Shown: positions 43,707-53,221 of the stretch, one piece after another | Layout of the letters: each line of letters starts with the position of its first letter | Position numbering within the stretch: the first letter of the stretch is position 1 | Assembly: GCF_005280205.1 (NCBI RefSeq) | Contig: NZ_SUND01000008.1 | Location: forward strand, 1-64,000 | DNA: 64,000 bases | Direction of reading: 5' to 3' | DNA from: Bacillus yapensis | Lineage (GTDB): Bacteria; Bacillota; Bacilli; Bacillales; Cytobacillaceae | Notes under the pieces: model-generated | Told to the model about the DNA's origin: nothing | Seen by the model: the letters and a program-made list of their open reading frames with translations, nothing else | Databases searched by the model: none | Translations under genes and position numbers: made by a program

Positions 43707-46691
43707 TTGAGAATTTTGGAAATCCATATTTATGGGTATGGAAAGCTAGAAAATAAAGTGCTAACAAACTTAAAGGATCTCAGTGTTTTTTATGGAGAAA
43801 ATGAAGCAGGCAAATCGACCATAATGTCCTTCATTCATAGCATTCTCTTTGGTTTTCCAACAAAGCAGCAAATTGAACTGCGATATGAGCCGAAAAAGGG
43901 TGCAAAATATGGTGGGCAATTGGTGATTCAAACTGAGGCGAGAGGGAAAGTCATCATCGAACGTGTAAAAGGGAGAGCTGTTGGGGATGTCTCTGTCTTA
44001 TTAGAGGATGGTTCAACTGGTGGAGACGAGCTGTTAAATGAACTACTTTCTAAAATAGATAAATCACTCTATCAATCGATCTTTTCTTTCAATCTCCATG
44101 GCCTTCAAAACGTACATAATCTTAAAAATGAGGATTTGGGTAAGTTCTTATTTTCGACAGGAACGATTGGTTCCGATAGACTACTGGTTGTTGAAAGTGA
44201 ACTGCAAAAGGAAATAGACATTCTTTTTAAACCTAATGGAAAGAAGCCTTTAATCAATGAAAAGTTACAGGAAGTTAAGGCTGTTTATGAAGAATTAAAA
44301 AAAGCTGAGCAGCAAAATGGACAATATGGCAGGCTTTTACAGGAAAAAGAATTACTAGAGCAAGAGATTGAGCACAATCAATTGAGAGTAACTGAATTGC
44401 AGAAAAAGATTCGGCAATTAGAGGAATGGGAAAAGCTTGCGCCTATTGTGAAGGAAAGAGACCTGCTGCAGGCCGATTTGGAACAGATTGATATTACCTT
44501 TCCAGTTGATGGTTTATCGCGTTTAGAGCAGGTACAGCAGCTTTTAAAGCCATTAGAGGCTCAAAGAAAATCATTAATCGAGCAAAAAGAAAAGCTTCAA
44601 GCCGAATTGAGTGAGATTCATCCAAATGAACAGCTGATTGAGAAAGCGGATGCCATTCAGCGTGCTTTAGAAAGGCTTCCGCTTTACGAGACGATAAAGG
44701 AAGAAGAGAATGAATGGTTCGCTAAAAGAAGTCATCTTTCTGCCAATATCGAGGAATTAAAAGAAAGACTCCATTTTCCGATTCACGAAGAGCGATTGGC
44801 CCAAATTGATACGAGTATTTTTATGAAGGAAAAAATCGCTGAAGCGGAGAAAAAGCAGATGCGCTTAAAAGAACGCAAAGCGGAACTAGATGAGCAGTTT
44901 GCAAGAGAAAAAGAAGAGCTAGAGAGACTTGAGGTCCAGAAGGAGCTTTTAAAAGAAGACATGCTTCCGCAAGCTGAAAGAGATGCAAAGAAGCAGCAAT
45001 TATTAAAGCGAAGCAATCAGGAGTCCATTGAAAAAGAACTTCGAAATACACAGGATAAGATCTATCTTTTGCAAATGAACTTGAAAAACGAAAGAAAACA
45101 GGCAAGGCAAAATCAGTATCAATCACTTATTTTGAGTGTTGTTTTTCTATTGCTATCAGTTTGGGGATTGTTTCAAACTCAATGGTTAATTGCAGTGGTT
45201 GGAGGAATTGGTTTCGGTTTCATGCTCTTTCTGCTTTATCAAAGAAAGAGTAATAGGAATCAAGATGTGGAAAGAGAGATTCAAGAGCTTAAAGCGAAGG
45301 AATCAAACTTGCAGCATCAGTTCAATAATTTCTCCTTTGCAGAATTAAATTTAATTGAAGAACAGTTGCGTAGAGACACAGCCTTACAAGAACAGCTAGC
45401 TGTTTTACAAATAAAGCTTGAACAACAGAATTTGCAATACGACAGGGTCATTCAAGCATTTGAAGACTGGGAGCGAGAGGCTGTGTCTCATAGAGAACTG
45501 TTGAGTGAATTAGGGAAGCAACTTTTCATTCCAAAAGAGATTGCCCAATCGAAAATCAATGAGGCATTTCTATTAATTGTGAAATTAAAGGATGCATTCA
45601 GAGAGTATCAATCTATGGAGACACAATTCCAGAAGAAATTAGAAATAAAAGATAGTATTGAAAAAGAAATTGTGAGTTTGTACCAGTTATTTTTCCAAGA
45701 TGAAGCGATTCCTGTTCGTGAGCAAGGATATTTGTTAAGGGAGTCACTTAAAAAGGAACTTGCTAAACAACAGAAATATGAAGCAAGAGTAGAGAAGTTT
45801 AAAGAACTCGTTGAACAAATGGAACTTGTGGAAAAGGAATATAGTCATCTTCACCAAGAACAGGAAATGCTTTTTCAAGCAGCTGAGGTGGAAACTGAAG
45901 AGGAATACCGCTTAGTAGGGAAACAAGCTGAAAAACGTGCGCAGATGGCCGCTAGGGTGGAGGAGTTATCAAGGCAAATCGAATTGTCTTCTCTAGACAA
46001 AAAGGCGATGCAGGAACTTAATAGCATCGACGACCCACAGGTAGAGTTTCAAAATATAACAGCCGCCTTAACTCAGAGCTTAGAGGCAAGTCAGAAGGCT
46101 CACCAAGCTTTAGCCGATGTGAAGTATCAGATTGGCTTACTTGAGGAAGGTGGGCTATATGGAGACCTTTTACACAAGTATAAACAGCTTCAGTCTGAAC
46201 TCGATTTAGAGGCAAGGGAATGGGCCAAGCTGTCAATGGCAAAAGAAATGCTGACGAAAACAGTGGATCGCTTTAAAGAGGAACGTCTTCCAAGCATGCT
46301 ACAAAAAGCAGAAGAATATCTGACCTTTTTAACCGAAGGAAACTATCTACGAATCCTGCCTAAAAAAGAGAGTAATGGATTTCTGATTGAACGGAAGGAC
46401 CATATTCTTTTTGAAGCGAATGAGCTAAGTCAGGCAACAACTGAGCAGGTATATGTTTCCATTCGTTTAGCCCTTGCAGCCACAATTTATAAGAAATATG
46501 CCTTTCCGATTATTATCGATGATAGCTTTGTTAATTTTGACCATAAACGTACAAGCAAGGTCATTGAATTATTAAAGACATTAAAAGACAATCAAATTCT
46601 CTTTTTTACCTGTCACCAGCATTTATTGAAATATTTTCATGAAGCTGAAGTGATCGAAGTGGGAGAAGGGATAACGACCAATATGATATAA
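43707..46691 (+). CDS. yhaN: YhaN (SbcE), SbcC-like ATPase
   Basis: SMC/Rad50-like ATPase of about 994 residues, the partner of YhaO in DNA repair. N-terminal Walker A FYGENEAGKST, very long coiled coils rich in E, Q, K and L (about 190-850), and C-terminal Walker B PIIIDDSFVNFD. Two hydrophobic segments in the middle (about residues 470-515) suggest membrane attachment, as noted for YhaN. TTG 43707 is 8 nt from AGGAGG, giving the conserved MRILEIHIYGYG start. Confidence 0.9.
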   Translation: MRILEIHIYGYGKLENKVLTNLKDLSVFYGENEAGKSTIMSFIHSILFGFPTKQQIELRYEPKKGAKYGGQLVIQTEARGKVIIERVKGRAVGDVSVLLEDGSTGGDELLNELLSKIDKSLYQSIFSFNLHGLQNVHNLKNEDLGKFLFSTGTIGSDRLLVVESELQKEIDILFKPNGKKPLINEKLQEVKAVYEELKKAEQQNGQYGRLLQEKELLEQEIEHNQLRVTELQKKIRQLEEWEKLAPIVKERDLLQADLEQIDITFPVDGLSRLEQVQQLLKPLEAQRKSLIEQKEKLQAELSEIHPNEQLIEKADAIQRALERLPLYETIKEEENEWFAKRSHLSANIEELKERLHFPIHEERLAQIDTSIFMKEKIAEAEKKQMRLKERKAELDEQFAREKEELERLEVQKELLKEDMLPQAERDAKKQQLLKRSNQESIEKELRNTQDKIYLLQMNLKNERKQARQNQYQSLILSVVFLLLSVWGLFQTQWLIAVVGGIGFGFMLFLLYQRKSNRNQDVEREIQELKAKESNLQHQFNNFSFAELNLIEEQLRRDTALQEQLAVLQIKLEQQNLQYDRVIQAFEDWEREAVSHRELLSELGKQLFIPKEIAQSKINEAFLLIVKLKDAFREYQSMETQFQKKLEIKDSIEKEIVSLYQLFFQDEAIPVREQGYLLRESLKKELAKQQKYEARVEKFKELVEQMELVEKEYSHLHQEQEMLFQAAEVETEEEYRLVGKQAEKRAQMAARVEELSRQIELSSLDKKAMQELNSIDDPQVEFQNITAALTQSLEASQKAHQALADVKYQIGLLEEGGLYGDLLHKYKQLQSELDLEAREWAKLSMAKEMLTKTVDRFKEERLPSMLQKAEEYLTFLTEGNYLRILPKKESNGFLIERKDHILFEANELSQATTEQVYVSIRLALAATIYKKYAFPIIIDDSFVNFDHKRTSKVIELLKTLKDNQILFFTCHQHLLKYFHEAEVIEVGEGITTNMI

Positions 46692-46720
46692 TAGATTGAA
46701 AGAAAGGGGCGAGGAGTCTT

Positions 46721-47665
46721 ATGAGTAAAGGGATTCTCCAGCATGATGTAGGAGAGCAAGTAGAAAAATTCTTATTAATTAAAAGCTCAACAAAAGGGAC
46801 TGCTAGCAATGGAAAGCCATTTTTATCACTTGTTTTGCAGGACCAGAGTGGGGAAATAGAGGCCAAGCTATGGGATGTCTCTGATGAGGATGAGAAGAAC
46901 TATAGCAATGAAAAGATTGTTAAGGTAATAGGAGATATTCAAAACTATCGAGGTCGAAATCAATTGCGCCTTCGACAAATACGTCCTTCCTCGCAGGCGG
47001 ATGCAGTTAATCTATCAGACTTTCTTGTTACCGCTCCTTTGAGTAAGGAAGAAATGCATAGCAAAATAACGCAATATATTTTTGAAATGAAAAATCCGAA
47101 TATCCAACGTATTACGCGTCATCTCTTAAAAAAGAACCAGGACGCATTTTTGGAGTATCCAGCGGCGACAAAAAATCATCATGAATTTGTGTCGGGGCTC
47201 GCTTATCATGTTGTAAGCATGCTTGATTTAGCGAAAGCTATCGCTGAGTTATATCCAAGCTTGGACAAGGATTTATTATATGCCGGAGTTCTTCTCCACG
47301 ATTTAGGAAAGCTTACAGAGTTGTCAGGACCGATTTCTACGACTTACACAGTAGAAGGAAACCTTTTAGGCCATATTAACATCATGGTCTCAGAAATCGT
47401 CAAAGCTGCAGACGAGCTTGGTATTACGGGTGAGGAAGTGTTGGTGCTTCAACATCTTGTGCTATCCCATCACGGAAAAGCAGAATGGGGTAGTCCGAAG
47501 CCTCCACTTATCAAAGAGGCAGAAATTCTTCATTATATTGATAATATTGACGCGAAGATGAATATGCTTGATCGTGCTCTGGAACGAGTAAAACCAGGCG
47601 AATTCAGTGAAAGAGTGTTTGCTCTTGATAATCGCTCATTTTATAAACCAACTTTCCATAAGTAA
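46721..47665 (+). CDS. yhaM: 3'-5' exoribonuclease YhaM
   Basis: Metal-dependent 3'-5' exonuclease that trims RNA ends, 314 residues. The N-terminal OB-fold (about 10-100) binds nucleic acid; the HD domain follows with [23 protein letters not shown] and [14 protein letters not shown]. Length and motifs match B. subtilis YhaM. GGGGCGAGGAG precedes the ATG. It is the last gene of the yhaO-yhaN-yhaM unit and is followed by a strong terminator. Confidence 0.93.
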   Translation: MSKGILQHDVGEQVEKFLLIKSSTKGTASNGKPFLSLVLQDQSGEIEAKLWDVSDEDEKNYSNEKIVKVIGDIQNYRGRNQLRLRQIRPSSQADAVNLSDFLVTAPLSKEEMHSKITQYIFEMKNPNIQRITRHLLKKNQDAFLEYPAATKNHHEFVSGLAYHVVSMLDLAKAIAELYPSLDKDLLYAGVLLHDLGKLTELSGPISTTYTVEGNLLGHINIMVSEIVKAADELGITGEEVLVLQHLVLSHHGKAEWGSPKPPLIKEAEILHYIDNIDAKMNMLDRALERVKPGEFSERVFALDNRSFYKPTFHK

Positions 47666-47669
47666 CGCT

Positions 47670-47699
47670 AAAAAATGCCTCCATTGTGAGGCATTTTTT
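47670..47699 (+). terminator. Terminator after yhaM
   Basis: AAAAAATGCCTC (47670-47681) pairs perfectly with GAGGCATTTTTT (47688-47699). Confidence 0.9.
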
Positions 47700-47826
47700 G
47701 TGTTTATGTTTGTTTTTTGTGTCTATCAACTCAAGAAGAAGAGAGCTATACTTATCATATTTTTCCCAAACGTGCATACATTTTTAACAAACAAGGCTTG
47801 TACATTTGATGTATGGAGGATGAGAA

Positions 47827-48012
47827 ATGGATATTCCTGTTTGGATCTTATTGCTCGTTGGGGGAATTATCATTAGTGCGTTTATGGCTGTAAAGGTTGG
47901 TAGAGAAGAAAAAGAAGAGGAAAGAGAATTAATAGAAAAAGAAGGAGAGGTCTATATGGAGCGACTCAAGAAAGAGAAGGAAGAGCGCTCTGAAGGACGA
48001 TCTTTCGGTTGA
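47827..48012 (+). CDS. yhaL: Sporulation protein YhaL
   Basis: 61 residues: one N-terminal membrane helix (VWILLLVGGIIISAFMAVK) and a highly charged cytoplasmic tail with VYMERLKKEKEER, the YhaL signature. It is a sporulation-associated membrane protein of unknown action. It lies between yhaM and prsA as in B. subtilis. GGAGG precedes the ATG. Confidence 0.85.
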   Translation: MDIPVWILLLVGGIIISAFMAVKVGREEKEEERELIEKEGEVYMERLKKEKEERSEGRSFG

Positions 48013-48021
48013 TGGCAATAA

Positions 48022-48055
48022 AAAATGGGTTCCCTCGAATAAAGGGGACCCATTT
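48022..48055. terminator. Bidirectional terminator between yhaL and prsA
   Basis: AAAATGGGTTCCCT pairs with AGGGGACCCATTTT (one wobble); A and T runs flank both sides of the convergent genes. Confidence 0.87.
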
Positions 48056-48062
48056 TCCATTC

Positions 48063-48938
48063 TTATTTCTTTTCTTCTGTCTCAGTAGCTTCCTCAGTTT
48101 GCATAAAGCCACTTAAGTCTTTATCGCTAATTTTAACCTTAGCATCTTTTAATTCTTTTTGTAATGTTTCAGTCATTTTTGTGTTATCGATTTTGGATAC
48201 TTTAATTTCTTGCTCGATTTGAGCTTTCATATCCTCTAGGCTCTTCTTCTCTTCTTTTTCAGTCACTTGGATAATGTGGTAGCCATGCTCAGATTTCACA
48301 GGATCACTAATTTCGTTCACATCAAGAGCGTATGAAGCCTCTTCAAATTCTGGTACCATTTGTCCTGTACCGAACCAGCCAAGATCCCCACCTGCTTCAG
48401 CAGAAGCCGTATCCGTTGAGTATTCTTTTGCTAATTCAGCAAAATCTCCACCTTCATCAAGCTTCGCCTTTACTTCTTTTGCTTTTGCTTCATCCGCTAC
48501 TAAAATGTGACGAGCTTTGATTTGTGGCTTGTAGTTATCGTAGTATTCTTTGATTTCTTCATCTGTAACTTTAATATCTGCTGTCGCAGCTTTTTCTACT
48601 AATAAGTCTAATTTTAGACTTTGTTTAAATGTTTCTTCAGTCATTTGGTATTGTGCTAGAGCCATTTCGAAGTTTGAACCAAGTTGTTCTTTTACTTCGT
48701 TTAACTTAGCATCTAATTCTTCATCAGTTACCTTATATTTATCAGATAGAATTTTTTCATAAACAAGCTGTTGAAGAACTTGTTCACCGTAAGTCTTCTT
48801 CATTTCTTCATATAGCTCGTCCTTTGTAATGTTTCCAGCTTTTGTTTCTGCAACTGCCTCAGAATTGTCCCCGTTATTACATGCAGCTAAAGTGACGATG
48901 CCCGCAAGTAAAAGAAGGGAAAGAATCCACTTTTTCAT
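48063..48938 (-). CDS. prsA: PrsA foldase lipoprotein
   Basis: Peptidyl-prolyl isomerase anchored on the outer membrane face, which folds secreted proteins after export. 291 residues: lipoprotein signal with LAAC (Cys20), an N-terminal chaperone part, a parvulin domain (about 130-225: KARHILVADE, GGDLGWFGTGQMVPEFE, HGYHIIQV), and a charged C-terminal tail ending EEATETEEKK. ATG 48938 is 8 nt from AGGAG; longer readings upstream lack a site. Probably essential, as in B. subtilis. Confidence 0.95.
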   Translation of the reverse strand: MKKWILSLLLLAGIVTLAACNNGDNSEAVAETKAGNITKDELYEEMKKTYGEQVLQQLVYEKILSDKYKVTDEELDAKLNEVKEQLGSNFEMALAQYQMTEETFKQSLKLDLLVEKAATADIKVTDEEIKEYYDNYKPQIKARHILVADEAKAKEVKAKLDEGGDFAELAKEYSTDTASAEAGGDLGWFGTGQMVPEFEEASYALDVNEISDPVKSEHGYHIIQVTEKEEKKSLEDMKAQIEQEIKVSKIDNTKMTETLQKELKDAKVKISDKDLSGFMQTEEATETEEKK

Positions 48939-49341
48939 CAAAACAACTCCTAAAATTAATTTCATTAATGAATGAGAGTTAAATTTCACAAATTTTAGAC
49001 ATTGATTTTTACACGTCTGTCGTTTTGATTTATGAAATTGCTCCATGTATTAATCACAAATTATACTATATCACAAATTGGAAAAAGAACAAAAGAAATA
49101 TGGGATGGGGTAAAAGATGGAGATGGATAAAAATAGGCAACCTACCTATACCATAATTGGGACTAATACATAGGATAAAGTGTAAGCAAAAAACTTGGAG
49201 TTCCCTCCATTTCTTGCTTACGTCCAAAGAATATATAGGGAAATAGTTCTTTGGAAATCATCATTAACTTGTTACTCGCCTAATCGGTGGGGGTTATTCA
49301 TGAATAGTATATAACAAGCACATTTGGAAGGGGGTGTTACG
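48939..49341. other. Spacer between prsA and the YjcZ-type gene
   Basis: About 400 bp holding the prsA control region and the promoter of the small gene at 49342, which is probably sporulation-specific. No reading frame or repeat of note. Confidence 0.5.
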
Positions 49342-49431
49342 ATGGGTCACGGAGGCGGATATGGTGGCGGTTTTGCCTTAATCGTAGTACTGTTTATTTT
49401 ATTAATCATTGTTGGAGCTGCTTGGTTCTAA
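49342..49431 (+). CDS. YjcZ-family sporulation peptide
   Basis: 29 residues: a Gly-rich head (MGHGGGYGGGFA) followed by one hydrophobic helix ending AAWF. This is the YjcZ-type pattern of small sporulation membrane peptides. GAAGGGGGTG precedes the ATG, and an 18-bp terminator stem follows directly. Its function in the spore is unknown. Confidence 0.8.
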   Translation: MGHGGGYGGGFALIVVLFILLIIVGAAWF

Positions 49432-49446
49432 GTTAATGAATGTTAA

Positions 49447-49486
49447 AACAAAAAGAACATGAGATGGGTCTCATGTTCTTTTTGTT
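49447..49486. terminator. Long perfect terminator hairpin
   Basis: An 18-bp perfect stem (49447-49464 with 49469-49486) with a 4-nt loop lies between the YjcZ-type gene and a convergent small gene. Confidence 0.92.
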
Positions 49487-49527
49487 CGTTTATTTTTCAA
49501 ACATACCAACGGTTGCGAAAAGATCTT

Positions 49528-49710
49528 TTATGTGAAAAGGATTTCGACGTATGAGGTAATCAGAAGAATCGTCACTAATACGTTAATCGTTCTAAAAACC
49601 TTTGGTTGTTTTTCTTCCGGAATTTCTTTTTGCAAGCAAAGGGAAGTTGTTAGCTTATTAATATTAAACAAAATAAATATAGCGAAAATAATAAAAATGG
49701 AGATGATCAC
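49528..49710 (-). CDS. Small two-helix membrane protein
   Basis: 60 residues with a helix at each end and a charged middle (KEIPEEKQPKVFR). GTG 49710 is 6 nt from GGAGG; TTG 49713 is also possible. B. subtilis has yhaK or short genes at this place, but I cannot claim homology. Its function is unknown. Confidence 0.55.
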   Translation of the reverse strand: MIISIFIIFAIFILFNINKLTTSLCLQKEIPEEKQPKVFRTINVLVTILLITSYVEILFT

Positions 49711-49799
49711 CAAATCCCTCCCTATAGGTGAGTACTGTTCTTTTCTTACTACGATAACAAAATTTTAATAGGAGTACCACTTTAAGCATCGCTGTGAAA

Positions 49800-50006
49800 A
49801 AGACATCTTCACAGATGTCTTCAGACTGTTGACAAACGCTCGCTTTCTTCGTTACTTCGCCTTGTCCGGTGCTCATTACCTACTATGGTAACTCCGCTCC
49901 TCCCAAGGCTTCGCGCCTTGAAAGACAAACGTTTTCAATCAGCCTGAGGGTAACTGCTATCAATAATTTATTGTCTACACACTAAAGACATCTTCACAGA
50001 TGTCTT
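49800..50006 (-). repeat. Two identical hairpins flanking a 163-bp segment
   Basis: The 22-bp hairpin AAGACATCT-TCAC-AGATGTCTT occurs at 49800-49821 and again at 49985-50006 in the same orientation. On the minus strand both are followed by T residues, so the second can terminate yhaJ. The segment between is more G+C-rich than its surroundings and has its own hairpin (CAAGGC-TTCGC-GCCTTG). It looks like a duplicated or inserted non-coding element. Confidence 0.75.
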
Positions 50007-50013
50007 AGATGGG

Positions 50014-50559
50014 CTATTGTTGATTGCTTACCAATATTTCAAAACCATCTTCGTTTTCTTCAATATATGCATGTTTTGGTGCCTTCAGAATGTTTACAGT
50101 ACGGACAAGGTCTGGAACGGAAATACCAGTCTGATAAGCTAGTAAAATCGTAATATAGTGTACATAATGTGGCAATATGAAACAGAATGCCACCAATATC
50201 GCCGTTAAAGTTACAAATGGTAATAATAACGCGAGTAAGAATAAATGCTTTGAGATAGGCTCATGTGCTGTAATTTGAATGGAAGGGAAGAAGATAAATT
50301 TCCTTTCAATTCTTTTTCTAATCTTTGGCCCAAGATGCGAAATGGGTAATAAATGCAACAATTTATGGACTGGGTAAACTAATATCAAACAGAATATAAA
50401 GAGAAAGAAATGATTATCATAAAATGTAGTTGGTACAAACAAATATGATAACGAAATATATAGTATGATAAAAGTTAGCAACATCGTAATCAAAGAGATA
50501 ACAAACAGTCTATGTGTGCCGTATTGTCTTGTGTAGTTTACTGTTTTCCAGCAATTCAA
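50014..50559 (-). CDS. yhaJ: YhaJ, DUF3267 membrane protein
   Basis: About 181 residues of the DUF3267 family: four or so membrane helices with an HKLLH motif where membrane zinc proteases have HExxH. The missing Glu makes protease activity unlikely without another base. TTG 50559 is 9 nt from GGAGG and gives the conserved MNCWKTVN start; ATG 50568 abuts that site. Its position next to yhaI and prsA matches B. subtilis. Confidence 0.85.
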   Translation of the reverse strand: MNCWKTVNYTRQYGTHRLFVISLITMLLTFIILYISLSYLFVPTTFYDNHFFLFIFCLILVYPVHKLLHLLPISHLGPKIRKRIERKFIFFPSIQITAHEPISKHLFLLALLLPFVTLTAILVAFCFILPHYVHYITILLAYQTGISVPDLVRTVNILKAPKHAYIEENEDGFEILVSNQQ

Positions 50560-50758
50560 AAGTATCATCCTCCAAAAGGAGTATTTAGGAATAAAATGTG
50601 ATATTCTCTAACTTACTTATGATACTTTACGATGAAAGAATAAAAAAATCAATAGGAAATCGTATTTCAATTTTTGATTGTTTTTTGTAAAATAATAGCG
50701 GAGAAGGCAATGGAAAATGCCTGAATTTAATTAAATTAGTCGAAAGAGGTTTTTATTG

Positions 50759-51094
50759 ATGAACCTTGATTCTTTAATAGAAAAAATGAATCGCCTTGAA
50801 TACCATCAATCCATTTTACTGAAGATGATTTCAAAAAGCGATGATCATTTTTATAAGTTAATTGTCGAACGATCATTAAACAAACAAGATGTGGAAAATT
50901 TTTATAAGGAATGCAATGAATTAATGATAGAACTAGAAGAACAGCAAGCGGAGGGATTTGTGTATTTTGAATCTCTATTAAAGAAATTCAAAGAATCGCT
51001 TCACCCAAACCTAGATGCAGAAGAAGTCATACTGGCTTGTCTCCGCCAAAAATTATTTTTGCCTTTAATGATAGAGTTTAAGAAATATATATAG
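50759..51094 (+). CDS. yhaI: YhaI, DUF1878
   Basis: 111-residue helical soluble protein of DUF1878 (DSLIEKMNRLEYHQ start; LHPNLDAEEVILACLRQ). Its function is unknown. ATG 50759 has AGAGG 8-9 nt upstream. It is convergent with hpr, leaving only 2 bp between the stops. Confidence 0.87.
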   Translation: MNLDSLIEKMNRLEYHQSILLKMISKSDDHFYKLIVERSLNKQDVENFYKECNELMIELEEQQAEGFVYFESLLKKFKESLHPNLDAEEVILACLRQKLFLPLMIEFKKYI

Positions 51095-51096
51095 GA

Positions 51097-51669
51097 TTAC
51101 ACGAGCTCCTTAGAAGAATCCTTCTTTTTCAAGTGTCCATCCTCGTCCTTGAATTCTCTCTCAATATTTTCAAAGGATCTTTCGAAAATCTCCATAAAGT
51201 CATCACCATAAATATTGCGAACTATGGCCATCATTTCAACGATCTCTGGAAATTTACCATACAAGCTTTTTAATGGCATTGCTCCGGTAAAAACAGCATT
51301 TTTGTCTGGATCATATGTTTCCATTAACTCAAGTAAAACAGCTTCCCCTTTTTCAGTTAATTTGATGTAGGTGTTTCGTTTATCGCTTTCCTTTTTAGAA
51401 AAGTTAAGGAGACCTCTTTCTTCTAACTTCTTTGAGAAGTTGAAGGCGGTAGAAACATGCATCACGCCAAATTTTGCGACATCTGAAATGGATGCGCCGT
51501 TTAAGTGATAAGCAATCCAAAGGATATGGTGTTCATTAATATTTAAGTCAGCAGATTTAATCCATTGCTGCCAATCCTTTTCAATCGATTTCCATAAAGC
51601 TTTACTTAATTGTGCGATTCTTTGACTGAAAATCATTGCTTCTTTCATTGAATATTGTTTTTCTGTCAT
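51097..51669 (-). CDS. hpr: Transition-state regulator Hpr (ScoC)
   Basis: MarR-family repressor of protease genes, sporulation and peptide transport in the transition to stationary phase. 190 residues; the winged helix includes [35 protein letters not shown] and the wing [18 protein letters not shown]. The C-terminal [10 protein letters not shown] segment is specific to Hpr. Agreement with the B. subtilis protein as I remember it is very high in the DNA-binding part. It lies between yhaI and yhaH as expected. Confidence 0.94.
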   Translation of the reverse strand: MTEKQYSMKEAMIFSQRIAQLSKALWKSIEKDWQQWIKSADLNINEHHILWIAYHLNGASISDVAKFGVMHVSTAFNFSKKLEERGLLNFSKKESDKRNTYIKLTEKGEAVLLELMETYDPDKNAVFTGAMPLKSLYGKFPEIVEMMAIVRNIYGDDFMEIFERSFENIEREFKDEDGHLKKKDSSKELV

Positions 51670-51862
51670 CCCCTAATTCACCCGCTTTAGTTTTCTTTAT
51701 TATCATTATGCCAAGAAAACAAAAATAAATAAAGAAAAAATATACTAAATTTTTAGAAATTTTTTCATTAAGTTTGTTTTATTCGGCAAAATGAATAAGT
51801 TTAAATCATAAATCTGTTCGCAAGCATTTTTATAGTATATTAGTTTTCTTCTTATTAAATAA

Positions 51863-51911
51863 AAAATCCTTCTTTTTCTAAATAAAAATTGTTAGGAAAA
51901 AGAAGGATTTT
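51863..51911 (-). terminator. Terminator of yhaH
   Basis: A stem of about 19 bp with one bulge (51863-51881 with 51892-51911, core AAAATCCTTCTTTTT), followed on the minus strand by a T run. Confidence 0.85.
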
Positions 51912-51933
51912 ACTATTAATTTAAAAATGTTCA

Positions 51934-52293
51934 TCAGTTATGTAGTTCTATTTTTCGCTCAAGCTCCTGGAGGGTATCCTGTATGGCATCTATTTCACTC
52001 TTCAGTTGTTCTTGATGTGGTTTAATATCTGCTTGCCATCCTTCGATAAGCGTCTTTACATCAAGTATAAAGGAAGTCAGCCCTTCTCTGCCCTCTGTTG
52101 AAAGAGTTGTAATGGATTTTGTGATTTCACCTAGATCAAGTTTAAGTTGTGATAACTGTTCGATCCATGTATCTTTATTTTCACTTAAATATTTTCTTGT
52201 TTCTTTTCCTGAAGTAGGGGCTGTCAGTATCGTTGCGATGCCCGCAGCAATTCCTCCAATGATAAAACCTGTTAATAAAGATTTTCCGTTCAT
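51934..52293 (-). CDS. yhaH: YhaH, YtxH-domain membrane protein
   Basis: 119 residues: an N-terminal membrane helix with the YtxH motif (FIIGGIAAGIATILTAPTSGKETR) and a long amphipathic helical tail. General stress association is known for YtxH relatives; the exact role is unknown. GAGGTG precedes the ATG. Confidence 0.87.
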   Translation of the reverse strand: MNGKSLLTGFIIGGIAAGIATILTAPTSGKETRKYLSENKDTWIEQLSQLKLDLGEITKSITTLSTEGREGLTSFILDVKTLIEGWQADIKPHQEQLKSEIDAIQDTLQELERKIELHN

Positions 52294-52400
52294 TCTTTCA
52301 CCTCATCATACAAATTCTCGGGACACTGCTTGCCTCATAGGAAAATGATTCGCAGCATATAAATGTATTATACCTTTTTTATAAAGGAGTGTGGGCAAGT

Positions 52401-52592
52401 TTGGATGGAATGATATTCGGCTTATTTGCAGCAAGCGTTGTGCTACTGTTTGGGGCCATATATAACTTTTTGTCTTTAAAAAAACCAGGGTTCTATCCTC
52501 CGAAGAGAGTGTTGAAAAAGAGGGCAGTTTTGTTAGCTAGCATTGCGGTAGTATGTATTCTATTAGGATGGATTGTTTCCTTTTTCAAATAA
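52401..52592 (+). CDS. Small two-helix membrane protein
   Basis: 63 residues with two helices around a KKPGFYPPKRVLKKR loop. AAAGGAG is 11 nt from TTG 52401; GTG 52389 is too close to it. Its function is unknown. It diverges from yhaH and is convergent with trpP. Confidence 0.6.
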   Translation: MDGMIFGLFAASVVLLFGAIYNFLSLKKPGFYPPKRVLKKRAVLLASIAVVCILLGWIVSFFK

Positions 52593-52623
52593 AAAATTTT
52601 CTCAATCGGTTTTGGATAACAAA

Positions 52624-52645
52624 AAAGAACCCAAATGGGTTCTTT
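52624..52645. terminator. Bidirectional terminator before trpP end
   Basis: AAAGAACCC (52624-52632) pairs with GGGTTCTTT (52637-52645) between two convergent genes. Confidence 0.82.
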
Positions 52646-52647
52646 AC

Positions 52648-53178
52648 TTAACCAGAAAATGTTGTATTATTTGTAAGTTTTGTTCTTTTTACAATCGTTA
52701 AGGCGATTGGATATAGGACAATCATGACCAGTGTATTAGCAGCTGTTGCAGGTAACACTGCAAGGCCGAATAATCCTGCAAATGATCCAGGCAAGCCGAC
52801 AATCAAATATGCTGAACCTAGGAACACTGTTCCAGAGATAATCGTACCTAGTGCTGTTAACGCAGCGATGCTGATGATATTCGAACGAAACTTTTTAAGT
52901 GCTAAAAATAATCCAAAGAATATAAATGCAGTAATCGGTTTATCAATGATATTTGGAATAAGTCCTCCAGGGAAGCTTGTTGTTAAACCTGAAATGACAC
53001 CAGTAACTAAGCTTATTAGTAAGACACTCTTACTATCAGGGAATAAAACAATTCCTAAAAACATCATGGCTAACATCATATCTGGCTTCATCCCAAAGGC
53101 GAATCCTGGTATGGCCAAATGTAGTACAGCACCCATCCCAACTAGAAGGGCTAAGGCCACCAAATTTTTTGTATTCAT
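52648..53178 (-). CDS. trpP: Tryptophan transporter TrpP
   Basis: Membrane permease for tryptophan uptake (formerly YhaG), 176 residues with five or six helices. GMGAVLHLAIPGFAFGMKPDMMLAMMF and FPGGLIPNIIDKPITAF are characteristic. Its identity is reinforced by a TRAP binding site over the ribosome binding site. A TATAAT -10 element lies at 53262-53267, leaving a leader of about 75 nt. Confidence 0.93.
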   Translation of the reverse strand: MNTKNLVALALLVGMGAVLHLAIPGFAFGMKPDMMLAMMFLGIVLFPDSKSVLLISLVTGVISGLTTSFPGGLIPNIIDKPITAFIFFGLFLALKKFRSNIISIAALTALGTIISGTVFLGSAYLIVGLPGSFAGLFGLAVLPATAANTLVMIVLYPIALTIVKRTKLTNNTTFSG

Positions 53179-53180
53179 TT

Positions 53181-53221
53181 CTCATCTCTCCTCGACTATT
53201 CTGTCTATTCTATTGCTTCTC
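53181..53221 (-). promoter_or_regulatory. TRAP (MtrB) binding site over the trpP ribosome binding site
   Basis: Read on the minus strand the leader contains seven GAG/TAG triplets: GAG-N6-TAG-N2-TAG-N6-TAG-N2-GAG-N2-GAG-N2-GAG, ending 2 nt before the ATG. Four are spaced exactly 2 nt apart and include the ribosome binding site itself. Tryptophan-loaded TRAP would block translation initiation, as established for B. subtilis trpP. Confidence 0.85.

Noticed and set aside
47607-47876. 89-codon frame crossing the yhaM terminator and the yhaL start
   Set aside because: It runs through a strong terminator and overlaps two real genes in another frame.
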